Positions 51,843-60,629 of a stretch of DNA of 64,000 nt are shown in pieces. Both the position numbers and the translations under genes were made by a program. A model generated the notes under the pieces. The model was given only the letters and a program-made list of their open reading frames with translations. It did not search any database and was not told the origin of the DNA. The stretch lies in NCBI GenBank assembly GCA_024638655.1, contig JAHEJW010000009.1:1-64000 (forward strand), written 5' to 3'. How positions within the stretch are numbered: position 1 is the first letter of the stretch; every line of letters starts with the position of its first letter. Source of the DNA: a bacterium. GTDB taxonomy: Bacteria > Actinomycetota > Acidimicrobiia > Spongiisociales > ZC4RG35.

Positions 51843-53279
51843 TCAGTCCTCCCGGAGGCTGAAGACGATCGTCTGCAGGTCGGTGAATTCCTCTATTCGC
51901 TGCCTCCCCCATCCGGTATCGGTGCCCGCCGCCCCGCCAAAGGGCTGGAAGGTCTCCCAGGTGTCGGTGGAGTCGTTGACTATCACCGTCCCGGATCGGA
52001 TGCGATCGGCGTAGTAGAAGGCCTTGGTGAGATCGTTGGTGAACACCGCGGCCTGGAGGCCGAGACGGGTTCGGTTGGCGACTCCGACTGCGTCTTCGTC
52101 GTCGCGAGCCCGAAGGATCGGCAACACCGGACCGAACGACTCCTCCTGTGACACCATCGAGTCCTCGGGCACGTCATCGATGATCGTGAACTCGTAGTAG
52201 AGCTCGGTTGGGTGGCCGATGGCCCGGCCGCCCCCCATGAGCACCTCTGCGCCGCGATCGCGGGCATCTGCGACGTGTCGGTCCATCTTGGCGGCCGTGG
52301 CCTCGTTGTTGAGGGGGCCCATGTTGGTGTGCTCGTCGAATGGATCACCCAGTTTCACCACATCGGCCGCCTTGATCGAGGCCTCGACGAACTCGTCGTG
52401 GACTTCGTCGAGCACGATCAGTCGCTCTGTGGCGACGCACACCTGGCCGGCGTTGTAGTAGGCGCCGTAAACGGCTGCCTCCGCAGCTTTGACGATGTCG
52501 GCGTCTTCGGTGACGATCGTCGGGCCGTTGCCCGACATCTCCATGATCGACCGCTTGAGCCCCATCTGTGAGACGATCCGGGCGCCGGTAGGGGACGAGC
52601 CGGTGAATCCGATCGCGTCGATGCCCTGGTGGGTGACGAGGGCCTCACCGATGTCTCCGGCGCCGGGGATGATGGATATTGCCCCCTTGGGCACACCGGC
52701 CTCTTCGAAGACCTGCGCCATCTCCAGCAGGGCCCAGGAAGTGAACTCCGGCGGTTTCACGATCAGAGCGTTGCCCGTGGCCAGGCCCGGGCCCACGTAT
52801 TCCATCGGGATCATGACCGGGAAGTTCCATGGTGTGATTGCGGCCCAAACCCCGACCGGGCGATGGACGGTGAACATGCGGCGATTACGTTCGGTCGTCG
52901 GGATGTACTCGCCGGAGAGCCTCTTGACGTCTTCCGCTGCGATCTGGAAGTAGTCACCCGACTCTTCGATGTCGTCGATCGACTCGGCTTGGAGAGGTTT
53001 GCCCTGCTCGAGGGTGAGTATCCGGGCCACCTCATCGACCCTGGGCTGCCAGAGGTCGTATATGCGAAGGCACATGTCTGCGCGCTCGAACGCAGTCCAG
53101 TGACGCATCTCCTCGGTGGCCTCGCGGGCCGCCGCGACCGCCCTGTCGATGTCCTGCTGTGATGCCTTGGGGACGCTGTAGATGTGCTCTCCGGTGACAG
53201 GCGAGCTGATCTCGTAATGGTCGTCTCCGGTGCCCTCGGTCCATTCTCCGGCTATGAGCAGCTTGAGGTCTCGTGCCAT
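51843..53279 (-). CDS. NAD(P)-dependent aldehyde dehydrogenase
   Basis: 478 residues of the ALDH superfamily: ITPWNFPVMIPMEYVGPGLATGNALIVKPPEFTS, GFTGSSPTGARIVSQMG, MEMSGNGPTIV (general-base region), and catalytic Cys in NAGQVCVATERLIV; C-terminal GTVIVNDSTDTWETFQPFGG. It oxidises an aldehyde to an acid; given the divergent aminotransferase gene, an amino-aldehyde or semialdehyde made by transamination is a reasonable substrate. It converges with the anti-sigma gene two bases apart. Confidence 0.92.
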   Translation of the reverse strand: MARDLKLLIAGEWTEGTGDDHYEISSPVTGEHIYSVPKASQQDIDRAVAAAREATEEMRHWTAFERADMCLRIYDLWQPRVDEVARILTLEQGKPLQAESIDDIEESGDYFQIAAEDVKRLSGEYIPTTERNRRMFTVHRPVGVWAAITPWNFPVMIPMEYVGPGLATGNALIVKPPEFTSWALLEMAQVFEEAGVPKGAISIIPGAGDIGEALVTHQGIDAIGFTGSSPTGARIVSQMGLKRSIMEMSGNGPTIVTEDADIVKAAEAAVYGAYYNAGQVCVATERLIVLDEVHDEFVEASIKAADVVKLGDPFDEHTNMGPLNNEATAAKMDRHVADARDRGAEVLMGGGRAIGHPTELYYEFTIIDDVPEDSMVSQEESFGPVLPILRARDDEDAVGVANRTRLGLQAAVFTNDLTKAFYYADRIRSGTVIVNDSTDTWETFQPFGGAAGTDTGWGRQRIEEFTDLQTIVFSLRED

Positions 53280-53434
53280 TCGCAGGAAGTTACTCCGCTC
53301 TCGACTTCAGCGAACTCCCTCGGCCTTTCGGGCGATGCTCGGATTATCCTGATCCGGTCCATACCTACCGCCCACCGGCACTTGGGACTCCTGGAGCACC
53401 TCAAACCGGAGCGGTCCGAGAGGAGTGAGATCTG

Positions 53435-54757
53435 ATGAGCCTCCAGGGAGCCAAGACAGCGGAGTGGTTCGATCGGGCCTACGCCGCGCTGATAAACGGC
53501 GTTTCCAGCCAGTTCCGATATTGGGGCGACGACGACACCATCGTCATAGACCACGGCGAGGCTGGCCATGTCATCGACATGGACGGGAAACGCTACATCG
53601 ACTACCAGCTCGGTTTCGGGCCGATCATTCTGGGCCATGGTGAGCCGTCGGTCGTGGCGGCCGTAGTCGACGCAGCCTCGGCCGGGCCCAGCTTCGCCAT
53701 GACCCAGCGACGTGAGATCGAGGCGGCCGAGAAGGTCAGGGAAGCGCTGTCCTGGGCGGAGGGCATGCGATTCACAAATACCGGCACAGAGGCCACGATG
53801 CACGCCATCAGACTGGCCAGGGGCGTCACGGGTCGTGACATCGTCATCAAGTTCGAAGGTCAGTACCACGGCGTACACGACTACGTCATGTTCTCGACGG
53901 CGGGGGCTCCTCCTGAAGGGCTTGGTTCCCGCTTTCGACCGGTTCCCTGGCAGTCGAGCTCGGGGATACCCGATAGCATTCGCACCTACATCCGGACTCT
54001 TCCCTACAACGATCTCGAGTTGGTGCAGAAGGTGTTTCGCAACGAAGGCAATCGGATAGCTGCCGTGATCGTGGAGCCCACTTTGGGCAACGCCTTCGGC
54101 TTCATGCCGGTCGACGGTTTCCTGGAAGGGCTCAGAGACCTATGTGACGAGTCCGGCGCTGCACTGATCTTCGACGAGGTGAAGACGGGTTTCCGGATCG
54201 CGACCGGCGGTGCGGCCGAGTACTTCGGTGTGGTGCCGGACATCGGCACCTACGCCAAGGCCCTCGGAAACGGCTTTCCCGTGGCGGCCATCGCCACCAG
54301 GGGCGAGATGGTCGAGGGCTGGCGAAAGGGTGGTATCGCGCAGGCGGGCACCTATTCCGGCAATGGGGTGGCCGCCGCAGCCGCCAAGGCCACCGTCGAG
54401 CAGCTACTCACAGGAGAGCCTCTGGCCAGGGTGGAGAAGGTGGGCCGGTCGCTCATGGAGGGTATCGATCGCGTTCTGTCGGATGTGAGCCTGGAAGGGA
54501 TGGCCACCGGTCATCCGGCGATGTTCTCGATCTATTTCGGCGAGGGCACCCCCAAGGAGTTCCGCGACACCAAGGGCCACGACTCCGAGTTGTACGAGGA
54601 TGTCATCTTCCGGATGATCGGCAAGGGAGTCATGCCCTGTCCAGACGCCCTCGAACCCTGGTTCGTCTGTGCGGCGCACACCGATGAGGACGTCGCCAAG
54701 ACTCTCGAGGTGTTCCAGGAGTCGGTGAGCGAGGCGCGGGACGGGTCGACCAAGTGA
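53435..54757 (+). CDS. GSAM-like class III aminotransferase
   Basis: 440 residues. PLP-dependent fold close to glutamate-1-semialdehyde aminomutase: FAMTQRREIEAAEKV, RFTNTGTEATMHAIRLARG, IKFEGQYHGVHDYVMFST, LIFDEVKTGFRIATGG and PLP-Lys in IGTYAKALGNGFPVAAIATRG. It is not the HemL of tetrapyrrole synthesis by context. It heads a three-gene operon with a DapB-like reductase and a TPP enzyme, stop overlapping the next start (GTGA). The substrate is unknown. Confidence 0.88.
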   Translation: MSLQGAKTAEWFDRAYAALINGVSSQFRYWGDDDTIVIDHGEAGHVIDMDGKRYIDYQLGFGPIILGHGEPSVVAAVVDAASAGPSFAMTQRREIEAAEKVREALSWAEGMRFTNTGTEATMHAIRLARGVTGRDIVIKFEGQYHGVHDYVMFSTAGAPPEGLGSRFRPVPWQSSSGIPDSIRTYIRTLPYNDLELVQKVFRNEGNRIAAVIVEPTLGNAFGFMPVDGFLEGLRDLCDESGAALIFDEVKTGFRIATGGAAEYFGVVPDIGTYAKALGNGFPVAAIATRGEMVEGWRKGGIAQAGTYSGNGVAAAAAKATVEQLLTGEPLARVEKVGRSLMEGIDRVLSDVSLEGMATGHPAMFSIYFGEGTPKEFRDTKGHDSELYEDVIFRMIGKGVMPCPDALEPWFVCAAHTDEDVAKTLEVFQESVSEARDGSTK

Positions 54758-55503
54758 TTCGCGTCGCGATTTCTGGCGCGGGCGGGAAGCTGGCCGGGCC
54801 GATAATTGCCGGGCTGGCCGCCGCGGACGATCTCGAACTGGCCGCCCTCTACAACCCCAATCGAGCGGGGTCCGTAGTCGAGGGGATAGCGGTGACGGCC
54901 GACCAATCGGAAGTTCAGGCCGACGTCGTCATCGAGACCGTCAACGCCGACTCGGTTTTCGACAACCTCCCCGGCTGGCGCGACGGCGGCATGGCAGCCG
55001 TGGTGGGCACTTCGGGATTCACACCGGAGCGTCTCGACCGGCTGAGAGATCTCTGGGGCTCCGGCACTCCGTGCCTCGTGGTCCCCAACTTCTCGATCGG
55101 AGCCGTGCTGATGATGCGATTCGCCGCGGAGGCTGCTCCCCACTTCGAGGCAGTAGAGGTGATCGAGCGGCATCACGCCACCAAACCCGACGCACCCTCG
55201 GGCACCTCGCTAGCCACCGCCATGGGTTTGAGCGAGTCGGGCGGGGTCTCATCGGAGGGCTCCGAGGAGCTGGTCGAAGGAGCGCGCGGGGCGATCGTCA
55301 AAGGGGTGAGGGTCCATTCCCTCCGCCTGCCAGGAGTGATCGCCCAGCAAGAGGTGGCATTGTCGAACAAGGGAGAAGTGCTGTCGATAGAGCACCTGTC
55401 GACAAGCTACGAATCGTTTGCCGCCGGCGCTCTGCTTGCCGCTCGTAAGGTCCAATCCCTCGACGGAGGGGTCCATCTCGGGCTCGACTCGGTCCTGCAA
55501 TAG
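54754..55503 (+). CDS. dihydrodipicolinate reductase (DapB)-like protein
   Basis: 249 residues from GTG 54754. NAD-binding start IRVAISGAGGKLAGPIIAG, and the DapB catalytic region: VPNFSIGAVLMMRFA, VIERHHATKPDAPSGTSLATA. The His-His and Lys-Asp-Ala-Pro-Ser-Gly-Thr residues of true DapB are kept, so it could be the genuine lysine-pathway enzyme. It is however linked to an aminotransferase and a TPP enzyme instead of dapA, so a related reductase role is also possible. Confidence 0.8.
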   Translation: MIRVAISGAGGKLAGPIIAGLAAADDLELAALYNPNRAGSVVEGIAVTADQSEVQADVVIETVNADSVFDNLPGWRDGGMAAVVGTSGFTPERLDRLRDLWGSGTPCLVVPNFSIGAVLMMRFAAEAAPHFEAVEVIERHHATKPDAPSGTSLATAMGLSESGGVSSEGSEELVEGARGAIVKGVRVHSLRLPGVIAQQEVALSNKGEVLSIEHLSTSYESFAAGALLAARKVQSLDGGVHLGLDSVLQ

Positions 55504-55512
55504 GCTCGCATC

Positions 55513-57141
55513 ATGGCCAAGATCCATGGTGGGCAGATCATCGCAAGGGCGCTTCGCAACGAAGGCGTCGACGCGGTCTTCACCCTCACCGGCGGGCATA
55601 TCGTCCCGATTCTCGATGGTTGTGTTCACGAGGGAATCCGGGTCGTCGACGTCCGTCACGAGCAGGCGGCGGCTCACGCCGCCGAGGCCTACACACGTCT
55701 GACCGGTCGGCTCGGTGTGGCTGTGGTCACGGCCGGCCCGGGTGTCACCGGGACCGTCACCGGGGTCGCCACCGCCTTCCATGCTTCAACGCCGATGCTG
55801 GTCATCGGTGGTCGTCACATGATCCGTCAGGAGCTCAAGGGTGGTCTCCAGGAGATGGATCACCCCCGGATATTCGAGTCGATCACCAAGTGGGCTGTCA
55901 CTGCCTGGCAGGTCGACCGGCTGGCCGACTACGTTGCGACGGCGGCACGCCATGCGTTCGAAGGCAGGGGAGGTCCGGTCTTCATCGACATTCCGATGGA
56001 TGTCCAGTTCGACATGGTTGAGGAGACGGCCATCCGCTTTCCCGAGTCCTACAGGGCGAACACAGGTCTCGGGGCGGATTCGGAGACCATCGACCGGATC
56101 GTGGAGGTGCTCGCAGGCGCCGAGCGGGTGATGATCTTCGCCGGAACCGGGGCCCGAGCCGGTATCGAGAACAGACTCGACGATCTTGCCAACCTGCTCA
56201 AGGCCCCGACCTTCGTCAACAGCCGGGCTCGTGGGTCTTTGTCGCACGGACATAGGCTCCTAGGCAACTTCATGCGATCCCGGGCGATGGCAGAGGCCGA
56301 TGTCGTGGTTGCACTCGGTGTCGACTGGGACTTCAGGACGGGATACGGCGAGAAGATCTCCAGGGAAGCCACGGTCATCCAGGTGGATGCGGATGCCGCC
56401 AAGATCGGTTGGAACCGTCCCGCACACATCGGAGTTCGAGCAGATCCCATGGATGTCGTCTCACAGTTGGTGGAACGCGGAGAACTGCGCCGGGAGGAGA
56501 TGCCGGTTTGGACCAAGGACATCATGGGGGCCGAGGAAGAAAAGGCCGAGGCGGCCCGGGCCGAGGCCGACGACGACTCCTCTCCGGTGATGCCCCAGCG
56601 GTTCGCCCGGGAGGTAAGCGAGTTCTTCGGCACCGACTCCATAGTTGCCGTCGACGGTGGCGACATCGTCTCCACCACCGCCCGATGGCTCCGAATCTCG
56701 TCACCGGGCCACGTTCTCGACGCCGGGCCGTTCGGGACGCTGGGCGTGGGAGCACCGTACGCCATCGCCGCCAAGACGGTCTTCCCCGAGAAGCTCGTCG
56801 GGGTCGTTTTCGGAGACGGCGGATTCGGATTCAACGCCATGGAGTACGACTCCATGATTCGTCACGACCTGCCGGTGATCGGTGTGATCGGCAATGACGG
56901 CGTCTGGTCGAACATAAAGACGTTCCATCGCATGGCCTATCCCGACCGGCTGGTGGCGACCGATCTGGGGATCCGGCCATATCAAGAGATGGTGAAGGGT
57001 CTCGGTGGCTACGGCGAGTTCGTCGAGGACCCGGCCGAGATCAGACCGGCATTGGACCGGGCGGTGGAATCAGGGCTCCCGGCCCTGATCAACGTCCACA
57101 TCGCCGAGACGACGCGGATGTCTTCCAACTACTCGCAGTAG
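55513..57141 (+). CDS. thiamine-diphosphate enzyme (acetolactate synthase/decarboxylase-like)
   Basis: 542 residues with the three TPP domains: catalytic Glu in VDVRHEQAAAHAAEAYTRLTG, TAGPGVTGTVTGVATA, central FAD/NAD-type domain (about 190-330), and the Mg-TPP motif FGDGGFGFNAMEYDSMIRHDLPVIGVIGND. This superfamily makes acetolactate, decarboxylates 2-oxo acids, or cleaves acyl-CoA. The substrate is not evident; it closes the operon of aminotransferase and DapB-like genes, so an oxo-acid product of transamination is a reasonable candidate. Confidence 0.85.
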   Translation: MAKIHGGQIIARALRNEGVDAVFTLTGGHIVPILDGCVHEGIRVVDVRHEQAAAHAAEAYTRLTGRLGVAVVTAGPGVTGTVTGVATAFHASTPMLVIGGRHMIRQELKGGLQEMDHPRIFESITKWAVTAWQVDRLADYVATAARHAFEGRGGPVFIDIPMDVQFDMVEETAIRFPESYRANTGLGADSETIDRIVEVLAGAERVMIFAGTGARAGIENRLDDLANLLKAPTFVNSRARGSLSHGHRLLGNFMRSRAMAEADVVVALGVDWDFRTGYGEKISREATVIQVDADAAKIGWNRPAHIGVRADPMDVVSQLVERGELRREEMPVWTKDIMGAEEEKAEAARAEADDDSSPVMPQRFAREVSEFFGTDSIVAVDGGDIVSTTARWLRISSPGHVLDAGPFGTLGVGAPYAIAAKTVFPEKLVGVVFGDGGFGFNAMEYDSMIRHDLPVIGVIGNDGVWSNIKTFHRMAYPDRLVATDLGIRPYQEMVKGLGGYGEFVEDPAEIRPALDRAVESGLPALINVHIAETTRMSSNYSQ

Positions 57142-57175
57142 GGCGGCGACCCGGGATCTGCTCCCAGGGCCGCCC
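57141..57175. terminator. bidirectional hairpin between convergent genes
   Basis: GGGCGGC (57141-57147) pairs with GCCGCCC (57169-57175), with an inner GGG/CCC pairing in between. It sits between the TPP enzyme and the convergent CHRD gene, so it may end both transcripts. Confidence 0.5.
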
Positions 57176-57194
57176 CTCTGATTTGCCTGGGCGA

Positions 57195-58349
57195 TTACCT
57201 GCTCGACCCCCAAGCGGCGGTGTCTCCCGACTCGAAGCCGTCGGTGAAGATCTCCATGTCGGCGATCCCCTGGGTCAAGGAGTTTCGAAGGTAAACGGTC
57301 CCATCACTGGGTCGGAACAATCCGGGAGTGTCGATACCGTCGTTGTCCCAGTCCCCGCCAAAGACCGAGTCATTGGGATCACCCCAGATGAAGTCGACAT
57401 CGGCAGCACCGGTTGTCAGCGTGGTCCGTCCATAGACCCGTCCGGTCGAGGTTCGGTGAAGTGCGACCTCACTCTTCCCGTCACCATCCCAGTCGCCGGC
57501 GAAGGGGCGATCGCCCACGTCGCCGAACAGGAAGCTGAAATCGGCTGCGCCGAGGCCTTCGTTCTTCGATCCGAGCTCGTTGATTATGTAGAAGCGGGCC
57601 TCACTCGGTCGGTAGAGGCTCACCGTGTCATCACCGTCACCGTCCCAGTCGCCAATGACCGGCACATCGCCGGGGTTGCCGAAGAAGAACTCGATGTCGG
57701 CCACGCCGGAGGTGTTGGAATTCCGAAGGTAGACCTTGCCATCCGAGGCACGGTGCAGTCCGGGAGTGACCACGCCGTCGCCGTCCCAATCTCCGAGGAA
57801 CGGTGTGTCGGCCGGGTCGCCGAAGTAGAACGGCGCAATGGACTCGCCCGAGAGCTGGCCACGCACCGCGCCCGACGGGAAGAGGTCCGTGTGCACGTTG
57901 ACGTAGTAACCGGCCGGGTTGGCCAGGATTGCGTCGACCTGGCTTCTGGTCGACGTCACGCATCCTTCTGCGCCTTCATTGGGCCAATCGAGATTGACGA
58001 CAACCGGCCCGTTCACACCTGCTGCGCCCTGGTGGATGTGCGCCGCAGCCACAGTGCCCTTCACATTCTCCAGGTTCATGCTGAAGCAAACTCCGCCGGT
58101 GAGCTCGTTGAAGGCAAGGATCGCCAAGCCGGAGGCGCCCAGGTCTCCAGATCCCTCCGGGACCTCCTTCGCGCCGGCCAATTCGGCTGTGACTGCTTCC
58201 TGGATGTGCCAGAGCCCGGTGTCTTGGTCCACCGTGCCGACAGGGTCTACTGGCAAATGACCTGCTCCCATCGCCAATGGTGTCATGGCTATCACCATTG
58301 CAACGGTGACGGCTGTGACGAACGCCGCCTTCCGCGTACGTGCACGCAT
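57195..58349 (-). CDS. secreted CHRD domain protein with four FG-GAP-like repeats
   Basis: 384 residues from ATG 58349 with a GGAGG site. A Sec signal peptide (to about residue 29, LAMGAGHLP), then a CHRD domain (about 46-170; VTAELAGAKEVPEGSGDLGASGLAILAFNELTGGVCFSM...GAVRGQLSG), then four repeats with the calcium-type loop GDWDGDG or GDWDNDG (each about 50 residues, 'GLHR/LYRPSxGxxYLRN'). The repeats probably form a beta-propeller. Likely an extracellular or surface protein. The ligand is unknown. Confidence 0.85.
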   Translation of the reverse strand: MRARTRKAAFVTAVTVAMVIAMTPLAMGAGHLPVDPVGTVDQDTGLWHIQEAVTAELAGAKEVPEGSGDLGASGLAILAFNELTGGVCFSMNLENVKGTVAAAHIHQGAAGVNGPVVVNLDWPNEGAEGCVTSTRSQVDAILANPAGYYVNVHTDLFPSGAVRGQLSGESIAPFYFGDPADTPFLGDWDGDGVVTPGLHRASDGKVYLRNSNTSGVADIEFFFGNPGDVPVIGDWDGDGDDTVSLYRPSEARFYIINELGSKNEGLGAADFSFLFGDVGDRPFAGDWDGDGKSEVALHRTSTGRVYGRTTLTTGAADVDFIWGDPNDSVFGGDWDNDGIDTPGLFRPSDGTVYLRNSLTQGIADMEIFTDGFESGDTAAWGSSR

Positions 58350-58498
58350 CGAAATCCTCCAATCGCCGTGACCCAGTGGTCACTCTGAGCTGAGCGCTCC
58401 CACGAGACCGGTGTCTCATGACGCGATCACGACCCTACAGATCGCCCGGTGCTACCGGTTGGGCTCGGATGGGCTGGGCTCAGTCGGCTAAGGGTCGA

Positions 58499-59860
58499 TC
58501 ATGACCTGGGCGCCCAGTCCTCCAACAGACCGTTCGGGTGGAAGTAGTCGCCGGAGCTGATCTCTCGCTCGGCGACTGTCGCCCCGCTGTCCAACGACAC
58601 GACTCTCAGCAACGTCCTCTCTTCTCGATACTCCGTGCAAACCAAATGCGCACCGTCCGTGATGAGTTGACAGCCCCCGCTGTGCACAGCGAAGGGGCCC
58701 TGGGTGGTGACACTGCCTCCGGGACCGATGCCGAGCACGTATATCTCGTCCTCCCACGGCTGTTCCGAGAGAGTATTGACTCCCAAGATCATCCCACCAT
58801 CACTGCGGACGTACTGCATGTCGAGATCTGGTGCGTCTATCTTCGACCAGTTTTCGAGGTCGACGACTGTCAGACCAAGGTGCTCGCTGCTGTCCACGAG
58901 CTGTCCGTTCTCTGAGACTTCGATGGTGATGCGGTTCCCGCTGATGAAGAGATGGCGCCCGTCTGCCGAGAGCGCGGCACTGCTACGGGTGCCGAGTGAC
59001 GGGCCTTTCGCCACTGCCGTCGGGAACCAGTTGCCGACGAGTCGCTCCCACCAGGTAGCCGTCTCGATGGTGTGATTGTGGATCGTTCCTTCGATCAGGT
59101 CGACCTCGATGATCTCCAGATCATCGGCATGCACCACGAATAGTCGATCCTCTCGCCAGGCGACCCCGGGTAAGTCCATGTCAGGGATCTCGTAGCCGCC
59201 ATCGAACACGCCACTGTCAGGGTTGGTTCGCACTATCTCTCCCACCGATATCTCGGTCGTACTGCCAAGGCCGGGGTCGTAGATGAGTACTCCGTAGACA
59301 TCTCCTGAGGCCGATGAGACCAGCGCCGCGATCCGGTCACCGGAGACGATGTGCAACTCATCCCACGGCCATCGGTCTCGAGGCCACGCCGCCAGGGTCT
59401 CTGTCTTCCCAGACTTCAGGTCGGATGCAGTGAGAGCACCGCTCTGGCTGTCGTACATGTACAGAGTGTCTTTGTGAAACACGCTCCCGCCGAACGCCCC
59501 CAACTCGAGATCAGCCAGCCGGCGCCAGGTCTGAACGTCGACAGTGCGTGCGGCAACGATGCTCTCGCTAGGCGCGTCCCATTCGAAGTTGACCACGAAG
59601 GCCCCATCCCCGGACACGAGGTTCCATGAGTCGACGGGGTGTTGAATCGGATCCAATCCGGGCACCGGCTCCAGCGTCAGAGGATCGAGTCTGACGAGTT
59701 GGCCACCGATGGACTGCGGAGCGGTGATGGTGCTCCCGCCAGCAGGAGCGGTCGAGGACGTGATGGAAGATGTCGTGGATGAGACCCTGGTGTCAGACAC
59801 CACAGGAGCAGCGCTGCACCCGACTATCACCAGCAGCGCCGCGAGCGTGATCCGCCGCAT
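58499..59860 (-). CDS. lipoprotein, predicted beta-propeller, unknown function
   Basis: 453 residues with a lipoprotein signal ending at Cys15 (LLVIVGCS), a Ser/Thr-rich linker and a repetitive beta-rich body with recurrent patterns such as DGAFVVNFEWDAPSESIVAARTVDVQTWRR, YMYDSQSGALTASDLKSGK and HLFISGNRITIEVSENGQ. This suggests a multi-bladed propeller without a named domain. It follows the hypothetical gene by eight bases and probably shares its operon. Confidence 0.75.
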   Translation of the reverse strand: MRRITLAALLVIVGCSAAPVVSDTRVSSTTSSITSSTAPAGGSTITAPQSIGGQLVRLDPLTLEPVPGLDPIQHPVDSWNLVSGDGAFVVNFEWDAPSESIVAARTVDVQTWRRLADLELGAFGGSVFHKDTLYMYDSQSGALTASDLKSGKTETLAAWPRDRWPWDELHIVSGDRIAALVSSASGDVYGVLIYDPGLGSTTEISVGEIVRTNPDSGVFDGGYEIPDMDLPGVAWREDRLFVVHADDLEIIEVDLIEGTIHNHTIETATWWERLVGNWFPTAVAKGPSLGTRSSAALSADGRHLFISGNRITIEVSENGQLVDSSEHLGLTVVDLENWSKIDAPDLDMQYVRSDGGMILGVNTLSEQPWEDEIYVLGIGPGGSVTTQGPFAVHSGGCQLITDGAHLVCTEYREERTLLRVVSLDSGATVAEREISSGDYFHPNGLLEDWAPRS

Positions 59861-59868
59861 GAGTCAAT

Positions 59869-60498
59869 CTACGTCGGCAAAGGATCAGAAGTTCCCGGAA
59901 GTCGAAGCGATTCTCCTGCCTGACGCCCGGCCACGACGATTCCCGCATCCCATCCTGGCGCACGGCCTCCTTCTGGAGCGGTCACGGAATTCATCTCCAC
60001 CCCGGCCCGCGTCAGCAGCCAAGAGATGACCGAGTTGGAGTTCCACATCTCACCGACATCTGCCTCGTCACGACCCCAGACCAGTTTCGGCACCTTCTTG
60101 GTCAAGTCGAGGACACGACGTGACACGTCCTCGTCCCGGCTGACGGGCTGCGGTCCCCCGAAGGCTTCATCGGCGTCGGGCAGGTTGCCGTCGGGCCAGC
60201 ACCGAACCTCGTAGCGAAAGATTCGAGTGAAGGAAAGCCAGCTGGCGAAAACCGGGGCAACTACCACAACGCCCCGCTCGGCTGGGTTCCCCGCCGGCGA
60301 GGGCCACATCGTCTCGACGATGAAGCGCCTCTCAGGAAGCCGCACCTGGAGCGCGGTGTGATAGAGATCCACTGCGGACCGGCTTCTGCGACGGGACTCG
60401 ATTGCCTCATAGATGCGGCCGTTGGTCCTCACGAAGCCGGATCCACCGGCACCGAGCGGGATCCAGTAGAGATATATCCCAGTGTCCACACTGTCCAT
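59869..60498 (-). CDS. hypothetical protein
   Basis: About 209 residues from ATG 60498; the track start at 60579 adds 27 residues without support. Soluble and alpha/beta, no signal peptide. Contains YLYWIPLGAGGSGFVRTNGRIYEAIESRRRSR and a C-terminal WNSNSVISWLLTRAGVEMNS, which slightly resembles cysteine-peptidase-like or DUF proteins with an N-S-V helix, but I do not assign a family. It is upstream of the lipoprotein gene in the same direction. Confidence 0.65.
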   Translation of the reverse strand: MDSVDTGIYLYWIPLGAGGSGFVRTNGRIYEAIESRRRSRSAVDLYHTALQVRLPERRFIVETMWPSPAGNPAERGVVVVAPVFASWLSFTRIFRYEVRCWPDGNLPDADEAFGGPQPVSRDEDVSRRVLDLTKKVPKLVWGRDEADVGEMWNSNSVISWLLTRAGVEMNSVTAPEGGRAPGWDAGIVVAGRQAGESLRLPGTSDPLPT

Positions 60499-60597
60499 GG
60501 TGGCGGGATCATAGGAGCAAGGGAGGGACCGACTACGGCGATTCTGCGGAATGACGGGCTCCTCTGAAAGACATCGCAAAAGGGCCTTGTTTTATCT

Positions 60598-60603
60598 TAT
60601 ACA
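60598..60603 (+). promoter_or_regulatory. -10 element of the DUF222/HNH gene
   Basis: TATACA at 60598-60603, preceded by an AT-rich run (TTGTTTTATCT). Transcription would start about 60610, making the mRNA nearly leaderless for the ATG at 60622. The -35 is not obvious. Confidence 0.45.
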
Positions 60604-60613
60604 GTGTGTAGTC

Positions 60614-60629
60614 TCGAACACATGTTCGT
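60614..60629. promoter_or_regulatory. LexA SOS box overlapping the start codon
   Basis: TCGAACACATGTTCGT matches the mycobacterial/Gram-positive SOS consensus TCGAAC-N4-GTTCGA at 11 of 12 fixed positions. It covers the ATG at 60622 and lies just downstream of the -10, where LexA would block initiation. Confidence 0.8.

Noticed and set aside
53435-54757. Reading the aminotransferase as HemL of tetrapyrrole synthesis
   Set aside because: The family is shared, but the operon has no heme genes and pairs it with DapB-like and TPP enzymes.
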